A stretch of DNA of 29,307 nt from Firmicutes bacterium UBA4881 (GCA_002399235.1 DHDH01000028.1:108196-137502); one strand, 5' to 3'. Positions 7,475-15,796 are shown, counted from the stretch's first letter. A program made the numbers and translations. The notes: generated from the letters alone by a model not told the origin.

Positions 7475-9568
7475 TTATTTATTGTCGCCTTCAAGTTGTT
7501 TTTTCAGTTCTTCTAGTTGACTGAACTGAGAGCCAATGGTTGTACCAAAGACTTCTTCTTTAGGCTGTTCAGCATGTCTAGCTTGTTTAGGCTCTTTTTG
7601 TTTTTTAGATGCTATTTTTGCAGGTCTATCTGCAACTGGAGTAGCTTCGCGAATAGAAAGGCCGATACGGCGTGCTTCGGGGTCGACGTTGATAACTTTA
7701 ACTTTAACGGTATCGTCAGGTTTTACTACCTCAGAAGCATTTGCTACACGATGATGTGCTAGTTGAGAGATATGCACTAAACCTTCAACACCATCTTCTA
7801 GTTTAACAAAACAACCAAAATCAACTACCCGAGTAACTGTACCTTCAATAATATCACCAACATGATATTTGCTGGCTACTTCAGACCAAGGATCTGGTCT
7901 TGTTTGTTTAAGACCAAGAGAAATTCTTTCGTTCTCCTTGTCAACACCTAAAATCTTAACTTTAATCTCTTCGCCTTCGCTAACTACATCACTAGGATGG
8001 TCAACACGGCTCCAAGCCATTTCGCTAACGTGTAGAAGACCTTCTACACCAGCACCAATGTCTACAAAAGCACCAAAGTCTGTGATGCGTTTTACTACGC
8101 CATCAACAACGCTACCAGCCTCTAGTTCTTCGAAAACATTCTTCTTGGCTTTATCTAGTTCATCTTCCTCAACTAAACGATGAGAAAGAACAACATTGTT
8201 GCGCTCAGTCTCTAGCTCTAATACTTTTAAAGTCATATTTTGACCAATAAATTGATCTAGATCTTCAACAAACTGGCGAGAAATATGGGAAGCAGGGACG
8301 AAACCACGTACACCTACATCAACCAAGAGACCGCCTTTTACTTTCTCCACTACAGGAGCAGTAATTGTTTTGTTGTTTTCTTTAGCATCTTGCAAAGATT
8401 CCCAAGCGCTTGCTGCATCAACCTTTCTTTTGGAAAGGATAATACGATCATCTTCCATCTTTTCTACTTCAACCTTAATTTCTTGGCCAATAGTGACAAC
8501 AGTTAGCGGATCTTCTATATGGCGATAGCTCAGTTCTCTTAGTGGGATAAAGCCTTCTTGTTTCTGACCAACGTCGACATAAACGCCATCGTTGTCAGCG
8601 CTAACCACTGTTGCTGTGAGAACCTCGCCTCTTTTTAGTTCGCTTTGTGCTAAACTTTGCATCATGGCTTCCTGATTCTCTTCGGAAGTGACAGTTTCTT
8701 CATTTGCAGATTCAACGACCTGCAAATCTTGATTCTTTTCCAGTTCGCTCATTCTCTCGACAACCCCCTCAATAACCCAGTCGGGCGTGGAAGCCCCTGC
8801 AGTTATCCCTACGACATCAGTAGGCTTAAACCAAGCAGCTTCAAGCTCGTCTGGCCTTTCTATATGATACACTCTCGGGATCACTTCACAGCATAGCGTA
8901 TATAGCCGCCTGGTGTTCCCGCTTTCTTTTCCGCCAACCACTAGCATGACATCAACTCTATTAGCTAGCTCAATAGCTGCTTTTTGTCTCTGCTCTGTGG
9001 CTTGGCAGATTGTAGAATAAACCCGGATCTCCCGAGCTGTACCAACTAAATAATCTACACAATCGCGAAGATTAGCATATGATTGTGTAGTTTGCGCCAC
9101 AACGCCCACTTTAATTAGTTTCAAGTCAGTTAGATCATTCCTGCTTAAAGCTACATAACCTTCATTATCGATAGCACCTAAGATACCTTGTACTTCTGGG
9201 TGATCTTTTTCGCCTACGATAACAACTTGAAACCCTTGATCTTTGAGCTCTTTGGTTAAATCCTGAACTCTTTTAACATAAGGACATGTGGCATCAATTA
9301 CTTCAAGGCCCCGCGCTTTTGCTCTCTGGATTATTTTAGGATCTACTCCATGAGATCTAATTATTAAGGTACCTTCAGTTGCCTCTTCGGCACTATTAAC
9401 TACGGAGACACCTTTGTCTGCCAATCGCCCAATAACTTGAGGATTGTGAATTAGAGGACCTAGAGTCTGGACTGAGCCAGAGGAATTTTGCACAGCTAGT
9501 TCTGCTTTTTTTAAAGCTCTTTGTACGCCAAAGCAAAAGCCGGCATGTCTAGCTATGATTACCTTCAC
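7475..9568 (-). CDS. ispH: IspH (HMBPP reductase) fused to ribosomal protein S1-like domains
   Basis: A 697-residue fusion. The N-terminal 280 residues are 4-hydroxy-3-methylbut-2-enyl diphosphate reductase, the iron-sulfur enzyme making IPP and DMAPP in the last step of the MEP isoprenoid pathway. The three cluster cysteines C12 (GFCFGV), C95 (ATCPYV) and C188 (TICQAT) are present, as are H41, H73, H123 and the HPEVQG loop. The C-terminal part holds four S1 RNA-binding repeats (about 313-381, 399-465, 485-554, 571-641), as in ribosomal protein S1, plus a charged tail. This fusion is well known in Clostridia, where it replaces a separate rpsA. The start is GTG at 9568, overlapping the plsC stop by four bases (GTGA) and preceded by GGAGG. 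It is the last gene of its operon and is followed at once by a terminator. Confidence 0.96.
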   Translation of the reverse strand: MKVIIARHAGFCFGVQRALKKAELAVQNSSGSVQTLGPLIHNPQVIGRLADKGVSVVNSAEEATEGTLIIRSHGVDPKIIQRAKARGLEVIDATCPYVKRVQDLTKELKDQGFQVVIVGEKDHPEVQGILGAIDNEGYVALSRNDLTDLKLIKVGVVAQTTQSYANLRDCVDYLVGTAREIRVYSTICQATEQRQKAAIELANRVDVMLVVGGKESGNTRRLYTLCCEVIPRVYHIERPDELEAAWFKPTDVVGITAGASTPDWVIEGVVERMSELEKNQDLQVVESANEETVTSEENQEAMMQSLAQSELKRGEVLTATVVSADNDGVYVDVGQKQEGFIPLRELSYRHIEDPLTVVTIGQEIKVEVEKMEDDRIILSKRKVDAASAWESLQDAKENNKTITAPVVEKVKGGLLVDVGVRGFVPASHISRQFVEDLDQFIGQNMTLKVLELETERNNVVLSHRLVEEDELDKAKKNVFEELEAGSVVDGVVKRITDFGAFVDIGAGVEGLLHVSEMAWSRVDHPSDVVSEGEEIKVKILGVDKENERISLGLKQTRPDPWSEVASKYHVGDIIEGTVTRVVDFGCFVKLEDGVEGLVHISQLAHHRVANASEVVKPDDTVKVKVINVDPEARRIGLSIREATPVADRPAKIASKKQKEPKQARHAEQPKEEVFGTTIGSQFSQLEELKKQLEGDNK

Positions 9569-10182
9569 CTAGACACCTCCAACGACATGCGGATCCTTTT
9601 CATGATTTCATTACTTATCATATCCAATTTCTGGTGTTTATCCAAATCTTTCTGAGCAGAAATTTCTTCTATCTCGTTAACTGAGATAGGTTGCCCAAAA
9701 GTAATACGAATTCTCGTCTTGCCTAAAAACAATCCTTTAATACCAGCTTCGGTACCACTAATAGCAACAGGAACAATTGGTACCTTGGCTTGCATGGCTA
9801 AAAAGGCTGCTCCATTTTTAGGATCAATCATCTCACCATCTTTAACTCTGGTACCTTCGGGAAATATTCCCAATACCTTTTCTTCTTTTAAGATTGTGAG
9901 CGCTTGCCTAATAGCTGCTAAATCGCCTTTCCCTCGTTTTATGGGATAAGCTTTAAAACTATGCAAGAACCAGCTAAGTACTTTATTCCTAAACAATTCT
10001 TTTTTGGCAAGAAAATAGACCGGCCGTTTAGCTGCACAGGCCATGGCCGGTGGATCAAGGTCGCTAATATGATTTCCTGCGAGAATAACTCCACCTTCCG
10101 GGAGTTCTCCACCGTCAACCTTCATACGCCCAAATAGTTTTAATAAAAACTTAGCTATAGCTTTTATAATAGCATAATACAC
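9565..10182 (-). CDS. plsC: 1-acyl-sn-glycerol-3-phosphate acyltransferase PlsC
   Basis: PlsC adds the second acyl chain to lysophosphatidic acid to make phosphatidic acid. The catalytic motif NHISDLD (H38 and D43 counted from the chosen start) and the substrate motif FPEGTR (107-112) are both present. The protein of 206 residues is of normal size, with an N-terminal hydrophobic segment. The frame is open to 10239, inside cmk, but the GTG at 10182 lies behind AGGGGAAG and gives a standard N-terminus, so I start there, 10 bases after cmk. The cmk-plsC-ispH order is common in Clostridia. Together with plsY at 3188 it completes phosphatidic acid synthesis. Confidence 0.93.
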   Translation of the reverse strand: MYYAIIKAIAKFLLKLFGRMKVDGGELPEGGVILAGNHISDLDPPAMACAAKRPVYFLAKKELFRNKVLSWFLHSFKAYPIKRGKGDLAAIRQALTILKEEKVLGIFPEGTRVKDGEMIDPKNGAAFLAMQAKVPIVPVAISGTEAGIKGLFLGKTRIRITFGQPISVNEIEEISAQKDLDKHQKLDMISNEIMKRIRMSLEVSR

Positions 10183-10192
10183 GCTACTTCCC

Positions 10193-10873
10193 CTACCTAA
10201 TTCTACATCTTTTAACAATTTCCTGCACAACTTCATCAATAGTCAGATTTGTCGTATCTACGACATAAGCACCTTCAGGTATTTTTAATGGAGCTACTTC
10301 ACGTTCTGAATCGATCTTATCCCTGGAAGCAATCTTTTGCATAATTTCTGCATAATCAACTTCGATTCCTTTTTCTTGTAGCTCTAAATAACGTCTTCTT
10401 GCTCTTTCTTCAATGGATGCAGTCAAAAAAAATTTATATTCAGCATCAGGAAATACTACAGAACCAGTATCTCGGCCATCAAGAACCACCCCACCTAAAC
10501 TAGCTTTATCTCTCTGCCACTTAGTCATAATCTTTCTTACTAAGGGTTGTTTGGCTACTATAGAAACATGATCCGATATTTTAGGTTCTCTAATTGCTTG
10601 GCTTACATTTTGATTGTTAAGAAAAACTTGTTCCTCATCTAAATCAATCTTAGTTTTTTCTGCCAAGCTATAAAGTTGGGGTTCGATATTATTATTGTTA
10701 TTAGTTAGAGTTATCCCTTCGTTAAAAGCTGCCAAAGTTAAAGCTCTATACATAGCTCCTGTATCAAGATAAGTTAATTGGAGGATTTTGGCAACTAACT
10801 TTGCTACAGTACTTTTACCAGAGCCAGCAGGTCCATCAATAGTTATAACTGGTAAGGTTTTTTCTGGGGACAT
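10193..10873 (-). CDS. cmk: Cytidylate kinase
   Basis: Phosphorylates CMP and dCMP using ATP in pyrimidine nucleotide salvage and synthesis. The 226-residue protein shows the P-loop GPAGSGKST near residue 14, the DTGAMYRA motif, and RDTGSVVFPDAEYKFFLTAS (the conserved RDIGTVVFPDA-type segment of bacterial CMP kinases). The start ATG at 10873 is preceded by AAGGAG. It lies 11 bases after aroA and before plsC in the same operon. Confidence 0.97.
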   Translation of the reverse strand: MSPEKTLPVITIDGPAGSGKSTVAKLVAKILQLTYLDTGAMYRALTLAAFNEGITLTNNNNNIEPQLYSLAEKTKIDLDEEQVFLNNQNVSQAIREPKISDHVSIVAKQPLVRKIMTKWQRDKASLGGVVLDGRDTGSVVFPDAEYKFFLTASIEERARRRYLELQEKGIEVDYAEIMQKIASRDKIDSEREVAPLKIPEGAYVVDTTNLTIDEVVQEIVKRCRIR

Positions 10874-10884
10874 CTTATCACTCC

Positions 10885-12183
10885 TTAGGCAGTTTCAAAC
10901 GTAGCCCCTAATTCTTTTAGTTGAGGGAAAAAAGAAGGTTGAGATATTTGACAACAATCTGCATCTAAAATCTCGATCCCCTCTTTAGAGTTTAAAGCAG
11001 CTACCGCTGCTGCCATAGCTAGGCGGTGGTCTTTTTTAGGATCATAAACTCCACCTTCAAAATATCCCGCTTGGCCGAAAATAATCAGATCATCACCTTG
11101 TATTTCTGCTTCTCTGCCTAATAAACGACATAGATCAACTATACCTTGTAAGCGATCGGATTCTTTGACTCGCAGTTCGCTTACCCCTTTGATTATAGTT
11201 TCGCCGTCAGCTTTAGCGGCCAAAACAGCCAGTAGAGGAACTTCATCGATCAAAGTTGGTAATTCCTCTTCTAGGACAACTGTTCCTTTAAGGTTTTGGT
11301 GTTTAATTAACAAATTGCCAACTGGCTCTATATTTTCTTCTTCTTCTTTTTCGGTACGTACTCCCATACGTTCGATAACCTTTAATAGGCCTGTTCTGGT
11401 TGGATTAAGATTTACATCATTTATTAATATTTCGCTATCATCAACTAAAAGACCTGCCCCCAGAAAGAAAGCTGCGGCAGAGAAATCAGCACTCACTGCA
11501 AAATCCAAACCTGATAACTTAGCTGCTGGTTGTATCTCTAACCATAAACCATTTTTTTCAATTTTGGCTCCCATTGCTGTTAAAATTCTTTCGGTATGAT
11601 CTCTCGAAGGTAGCTTCTCTTCGATTTTGCTTATGCCTGTAGCTTGAAGAGCCGCTAAGATTAAGGCTGATTTTACCTGGGCTGAAGGAACTTTTAGGGA
11701 ATAATTAAGAGCTTTTAAGTTGTGTCCTTTAACCGCTAGAGGCGCTTTACTATCATTTTCACGGCCGTAAATAGTTGCCCCCATCTCTTTTAATGGTTCC
11801 ACGACCCTTAGCATAGGTCGACTGTTTAAAGATTCATCACCTGTTAAAACAGTAAATGCATTGCTGCCTGCTAAAAGGCCTAACAATAGTCTCATCAAGG
11901 TGCCTGAATTTCCACAATTAACTGGCTGGTTAGCTTCTTTCAGCTTCATTAAACCAACACCTTGAGTAACTAAAGTATCATTTTTGTAAGTGGAGGATAA
12001 ACCTAACTGCTTTACTGCTTCTAAAGCTGAAAGAGGATCAAGGGCTTTACTAAGATTTTTTAATTGGCACTTATCTTCGGTTAAAAGCGAGAAAATAATC
12101 AAACGTTGGGAAATTGATTTATCACTTTCTGCCCTGATTGTACCCTTAAGTGGAGCTAAGGCCTTGCTGACCTTAACATTCAC
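10885..12183 (-). CDS. aroA: 3-phosphoshikimate 1-carboxyvinyltransferase (EPSP synthase)
   Basis: EPSP synthase joins shikimate-3-phosphate and phosphoenolpyruvate in the sixth step of the shikimate pathway. The 432-residue protein shows SDKSISQR, the PEP-binding GNSGTLMR, RPMLR, SAQVKSA, NPTR, RDHTE, DEVP and RVKESDR. RxHxE, SxxK and NxTR are motifs I associate with the class II enzymes that are naturally less glyphosate-sensitive; the class II GDK motif reads SDK here. An upstream in-frame GTG at 12192 overlaps the ribosome binding site GAGGTGG. The GTG at 12183 is five bases past it and is the better start, three bases after the tyrA stop. It sits between tyrA and cmk. Confidence 0.96.
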   Translation of the reverse strand: MNVKVSKALAPLKGTIRAESDKSISQRLIIFSLLTEDKCQLKNLSKALDPLSALEAVKQLGLSSTYKNDTLVTQGVGLMKLKEANQPVNCGNSGTLMRLLLGLLAGSNAFTVLTGDESLNSRPMLRVVEPLKEMGATIYGRENDSKAPLAVKGHNLKALNYSLKVPSAQVKSALILAALQATGISKIEEKLPSRDHTERILTAMGAKIEKNGLWLEIQPAAKLSGLDFAVSADFSAAAFFLGAGLLVDDSEILINDVNLNPTRTGLLKVIERMGVRTEKEEEENIEPVGNLLIKHQNLKGTVVLEEELPTLIDEVPLLAVLAAKADGETIIKGVSELRVKESDRLQGIVDLCRLLGREAEIQGDDLIIFGQAGYFEGGVYDPKKDHRLAMAAAVAALNSKEGIEILDADCCQISQPSFFPQLKELGATFETA

Positions 12184-12185
12184 TT

Positions 12186-13220
12186 CTACCACCTCGCTTC
12201 AACAGCATAACCTAATTTCTGCAAAAGGTCTAACGCTTGTAGTGCAATCTGGCTAGACTGGAAACCTAAACGTAGGGGACCAGTTTCACCCTCTCTTTGT
12301 TTGAGGATTTCTATCTCCTTAATATTGATATGCTCTTTAGCTAGAGAGGATGTTATTTCGCCAATAGCTCCTGGTTTATCTTCTACCGCTATGACTAATG
12401 AAAAGACATCTCCTACTACTCCCCGACCACGATAAGGTAACTTCTCTCTAACTAGACAAGCATCTTGCAGATGTTTTTTCAAATTATCAGTCGCTATTAA
12501 TTCGGCTAAGATCTCCTGAAAAGTCTCAGCAGCTTCTAGTAAATAAGGGCTAGTGGTTAAAATAGTATGCCAAAGCTCAGGATCGCCACTAGCAATCCTA
12601 GTACTATCTCGAAAACCACCTGCAGCCATTAAAAAGTAACGATCATCATAATTAGAAAGTTTGCTAGCAGCTAAGGTGAGAGCTACAGCTACTAAATGAG
12701 GTAAATGACTAACAGTTGCTGCCATCTTGTCATGAGTTAGAGGATCAAGTAAAAATGTATACGCACCTAAAGATTCAATGATAGGGGTTACTTTTTCTAT
12801 TAGCTTAGTTTCTCTAGTACTATCAACTACCCAGAGAGCATTTTCGAAAAGAGCACCATCAGCTGCAGTAATACCGCCTAACTCTCTTCCTGCCATAGGA
12901 TGGGTGCCTATATAATTAGGTATCTCAGCCAGTTCTCTGGCTAAATCACTTTTTAAGCTACCTACATCAGTAATAACACAGGGAAAAGAGCTGAGCTTTT
13001 TGACAATACCAGTAACTGCTTTAAGTGGTACTGCGACAAAAACCACCTCGGCACTTTTTAAGCTTGAGAGATCGTTAGATACAGTAGTGCAGATCTCTCG
13101 TTCTCTCGCTATCTTTAAGGTCTCTTCATTTAAATCTACACCGATAATCTCTGCTTTCCCTTTTAAGCCCAGAGCAATACTGCCCCCAATCAAACCTAAG
13201 CCTACTACGCCTACTTTCAT
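12186..13220 (-). CDS. tyrA: Prephenate dehydrogenase with C-terminal ACT domain
   Basis: Oxidatively decarboxylates prephenate to 4-hydroxyphenylpyruvate, the tyrosine branch. The 344-residue protein has an N-terminal NAD-binding Rossmann motif (GLGLIGGS, about 7-14). The TyrA catalytic core includes GTHPMAGRE and DPLTHDKMAATVSHLPHL, with His in both. A C-terminal ACT domain (about 270-340, starting SLVIAVEDKPGAIGEI) is probably for feedback by tyrosine, as in the family. The ATG overlaps the aroF stop by four bases (ATGA), so translation is likely coupled. Confidence 0.96.
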   Translation of the reverse strand: MKVGVVGLGLIGGSIALGLKGKAEIIGVDLNEETLKIAREREICTTVSNDLSSLKSAEVVFVAVPLKAVTGIVKKLSSFPCVITDVGSLKSDLARELAEIPNYIGTHPMAGRELGGITAADGALFENALWVVDSTRETKLIEKVTPIIESLGAYTFLLDPLTHDKMAATVSHLPHLVAVALTLAASKLSNYDDRYFLMAAGGFRDSTRIASGDPELWHTILTTSPYLLEAAETFQEILAELIATDNLKKHLQDACLVREKLPYRGRGVVGDVFSLVIAVEDKPGAIGEITSSLAKEHINIKEIEILKQREGETGPLRLGFQSSQIALQALDLLQKLGYAVEARW

Positions 13221-14227
13221 GACAAGTGCATAATTTCCTTAAATGCTACTAGTTCTTGCATCAAGCCAGTAAACTCTTCCGGTGTTAGTGATTGAGGACC
13301 ATCGGACAATGCTCTTTCGGGCTGGGGGTGAACCTCAACAATTAAACCATCAGCACCAGCTGCAATAGCAGCTCGAGATAGTGGTCTTACAAACTGTCTA
13401 TGCCCGCCACTATGGCTAGGATCGACGATTATAGGTAGATGAGACAGCTCTTTTACCACAGGAATAGCACTAATATCTAAGGTATTGCGAGTAGATGTTT
13501 CAAAAGTACGAATACCACGTTCGCATAAAATAACCTGATGATTGCCTTCGCTCATAATATATTCAGCAGCCATCAACCACTCTGATATAGTTGCCGAAAG
13601 CCCGCGTTTAAGTAATACTGGCTTTTGACATTTACCAGCTTCTTTTAACAGAATAAAGTTTTGCATGTTTCTAGCACCAATCTGCAACATATCCGCATAC
13701 TCAGCTACTAAGGTAACATCATTGGGGTTAACAACTTCAGTAACTATACCCAGGCCTGTAGTCTTCCCTACCTTCTTTAAGATCTTTAAGCCTTCTTCTT
13801 CTAAACCTTGGAATGAATAGGGTGAGGTACGAGGTTTAAAAGCACCACCTCGTAGTAAACCAGCACCAGCATCTTTAACTGCTTTAGCTGCGGCCATAAG
13901 CTGTTCTTCACTTTCTACAGCACAAGGTCCAGCGATCACACCAAAGTGACCTCCACCAAATTTCACCTTACCTACTTCGATCACTGAAGGTGTAGGATGA
14001 AACTCCTTACCACCAAGCTTGTAAGGCGAACGAATTGGTACAACTCTTTCTACCCCTGGCCAAGCTTCTACATTAGCTGCGAGTAAAACATCACGGTTGC
14101 CTATAGCACCAATAATAGTGCGTTCTACACCTTCGGAAAGATGAGAACCAAAGCCCATCTCTTCCAAATGTTTACGGATTCCATCTATTTCAGCTTTTGT
14201 CGCTTTAGAGCGCATGACAATAATCAT
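13217..14227 (-). CDS. aroF: 3-deoxy-7-phosphoheptulonate synthase (DAHP synthase, type I-beta)
   Basis: Condenses phosphoenolpyruvate and erythrose-4-phosphate in the first step of the shikimate pathway. The 336-residue protein carries the N-terminal ferredoxin-like regulatory domain (about 1-70) of the AroF type. The catalytic KDPG-aldolase-like domain follows, with GPCAVES (metal-binding C102), KPRTSPYSFQG, QIGARNMQNF and DPSHSGG. The ATG at 14227 follows GGAGG, ten bases upstream. It is placed between hisC and tyrA, in line with joint control of aromatic amino-acid synthesis. The extra N-terminal domain usually gives feedback control; the effector here is unknown. Confidence 0.96.
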   Translation of the reverse strand: MIIVMRSKATKAEIDGIRKHLEEMGFGSHLSEGVERTIIGAIGNRDVLLAANVEAWPGVERVVPIRSPYKLGGKEFHPTPSVIEVGKVKFGGGHFGVIAGPCAVESEEQLMAAAKAVKDAGAGLLRGGAFKPRTSPYSFQGLEEEGLKILKKVGKTTGLGIVTEVVNPNDVTLVAEYADMLQIGARNMQNFILLKEAGKCQKPVLLKRGLSATISEWLMAAEYIMSEGNHQVILCERGIRTFETSTRNTLDISAIPVVKELSHLPIIVDPSHSGGHRQFVRPLSRAAIAAGADGLIVEVHPQPERALSDGPQSLTPEEFTGLMQELVAFKEIMHLS

Positions 14228-14229
14228 TT

Positions 14230-15324
14230 TTATTTAACCTCCATCTCGTCGAAAGCGTGCCAGAATTTTTCCATTTCGTTGGAAGTACCTAAAGAAACTC
14301 TCAGATGATGGGGTAGTCCGAAAACACTGCCACTTCTTACAATAACCCCTCTTTGAAGTAGTCCTTTAAAAGCGGAGTCAGCGTTTTCTACTCCCATTAG
14401 AACAAAGTTGGTCTCACTTTTCACGTAATTAATCTTTCTCTTCTCACACTCCAGGTAAAATAACTCTCTGGCTTGTTTGTTCTTCTGCTTAGAATTTTCT
14501 TTATATTTAGTATCCTGCAAAGAAGCTAAAGCTGCTACTTGGCCTAATAAATTGACATTAAACGGTTCTCTGGCCTTTTCCAGAAGCGAGATTAGTTTTT
14601 CTGTTCCGAGTCCGTAGCCAACTCGCAGGCCAGCTAGAGCGTAGATTTTAGAAAATGTTCGTAAAATTAGTACAGGGTAACGATCTATAAGTTTAATTGA
14701 GTCAGGATAAGCCTCAGAGGTAACATATTCTGCATATGCTTCATCCAAAACAGCAATTACACCTTCTGGTAATTTATCTAAAAACTCTAGTAATGTTTTC
14801 TCATCAATAATTGTTCCTGTTGGGTTATTGGGGTTACAGATATAAACTAATTTTGTTTTCTTATCTATAGCTTGCCAAAGTCCCTCTAGGTCATGTGTAT
14901 AATCTTTTAGCGGAACTTTCTTAACTTCAGCCCCCATTAAAAGTGCACCAAACTCGTATTCACTAAATGTAGGTTCAGCTTGGACTATATTATCTCCAGT
15001 TTCTAAAAAAGCCTCACTTAACAACTTAATTATCTCATCTGAGCCATTTCCTACAACGATCTGATTCATTTTTAAGTTATAGAATTTAGCTAAGGCTTCT
15101 TTTAGTTCATAAGCACGACCATCTGGATATAGCTGAACATTACTTATAGTCTTAACCATAGCCTCCTTAGCTTTAGGCGATGGACCATAAGGGTTTTCAT
15201 TAGAAGCTAGTTTAATTACCTCAGTTAACCCTAGCTCTCTTTTGACCTCATTGATAGGTTTCCCTGGCACATAGGGTTTAATTTTATCTAAAGCTTTTCT
15301 AGGATTGAAATTTAGCACTTTCAT
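14230..15324 (-). CDS. hisC: Histidinol-phosphate / aromatic aminotransferase
   Basis: A fold-type I PLP aminotransferase of 364 residues. Visible cofactor residues are N165 (NPNNPTG), D194 and Y197 (DEAYAEY), and the Schiff-base lysine K226 in TFSKIYALAGLRVGYG. By sequence it is HisC type. Its place between chorismate mutase and DAHP synthase/tyrA, with no other his genes, suggests that it also or mainly transaminates phenylpyruvate and hydroxyphenylpyruvate. B. subtilis HisC, also in an aromatic operon, does both. The frame overlaps the end of aroH by 26 bases. The ATG at 15324 is only two bases past GGGGAGG. A GTG at 15318 is better spaced, so the start may be two codons later. Confidence 0.93.
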   Translation of the reverse strand: MKVLNFNPRKALDKIKPYVPGKPINEVKRELGLTEVIKLASNENPYGPSPKAKEAMVKTISNVQLYPDGRAYELKEALAKFYNLKMNQIVVGNGSDEIIKLLSEAFLETGDNIVQAEPTFSEYEFGALLMGAEVKKVPLKDYTHDLEGLWQAIDKKTKLVYICNPNNPTGTIIDEKTLLEFLDKLPEGVIAVLDEAYAEYVTSEAYPDSIKLIDRYPVLILRTFSKIYALAGLRVGYGLGTEKLISLLEKAREPFNVNLLGQVAALASLQDTKYKENSKQKNKQARELFYLECEKRKINYVKSETNFVLMGVENADSAFKGLLQRGVIVRSGSVFGLPHHLRVSLGTSNEMEKFWHAFDEMEVK

Positions 15325-15667
15325 TTCCTCCCCACTCTGGTCTAAGGCGCATAGCCTCTCTTAAATATAAGTTTTTACCAGGTTTATTAGTATGAATTAA
15401 TAGACGAATGCAGCGAGGTATTTCACCTTCTACATGATGTTGTTTTACATCTAATAAAGCAGTGTTATAAAATCCAGCTTTTCTAATGAAAGAGGCAGGA
15501 TAACAAGAATCTAAATCCTCAGTTACCGAACAGATTACACTGATAATATTTTCTTCCTGATAATTATTTAGACTGATGAAGGACTGCCATAGTTCCACCA
15601 TGGCTTCATTTATAGCCTGAGGAGTATTTTCATTAGTTGTAGTAGCTGCTCGTAAGCCATAAATCAT
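15299..15667 (-). CDS. aroH: AroH-type chorismate mutase with altered catalytic residue
   Basis: Monofunctional AroH-fold chorismate mutase (chorismate to prephenate), 122 residues. The family landmarks align with B. subtilis AroH: R6 (for R7), R62 (R63), CIR with R88 (R90), Y101 (Y108) and LRP with R109 (R116). At the position of the catalytic Glu78 the sequence reads KQHHVEG, placing Q76 there. The loop between R88 and Y101 is about five residues shorter than in B. subtilis. The ATG at 15667 has a clear GGAGG eight bases upstream. It is the first gene of the aromatic block and lies directly behind an intrinsic terminator in its leader. Family assignment is firm; full activity is uncertain because of the Gln. 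Confidence 0.92.
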   Translation of the reverse strand: MIYGLRAATTTNENTPQAINEAMVELWQSFISLNNYQEENIISVICSVTEDLDSCYPASFIRKAGFYNTALLDVKQHHVEGEIPRCIRLLIHTNKPGKNLYLREAMRLRPEWGGNESAKFQS

Positions 15668-15693
15668 GATAATAACCTCCTACGTCCATTATG

Positions 15694-15719
15694 AAAAAAC
15701 TCCCTGCCAAGGCAGAGAG
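15694..15719 (-). terminator. Intrinsic terminator in the aroH leader (candidate attenuator)
   Basis: On the minus strand the arms 15711-15719 and 15700-15708 are complementary (one G-U) and fold as a hairpin closed by a small tip loop, followed by six U (15699-15694). The aroH ribosome binding site begins about 14 bases further on, leaving no room for a promoter between them. It may end the transcript from the flavoprotein gene at 15865, or act as a regulated read-through point for the aro genes. Confidence 0.78.
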
Positions 15720-15796
15720 TGTCTCTCCAAAAGGTATGTCCCTGTAACAGAGTGTCTCTATAAAAGAGTGTCTCCGTTTCAGAGTGCCTCTAAGCT
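15716..15796. repeat. Five-copy 16-bp tandem repeat in the aroH leader
   Basis: Units start at 15716, 15733, 15749, 15765 and 15781, with a period of 16-17 bases. The plus-strand core is AGAGTGTCTCT; the second copy is the most diverged, and a sixth, more distant copy lies at 15823-15833. Each core is a small inverted repeat (AGAG-N3-CTCT), so on the minus-strand RNA each unit can form a tiny hairpin or pair with another unit. The first unit overlaps the 5' arm of the terminator. Translating it on the plus strand gives a repetitive open frame (15666-15851) that I do not treat as a gene. Confidence 0.85.

Noticed and set aside
11165..11599. 144-codon plus-strand open frame opposite aroA
   Set aside because: Antisense to a well-conserved gene, low-complexity Ser/Thr composition, no ribosome binding site.
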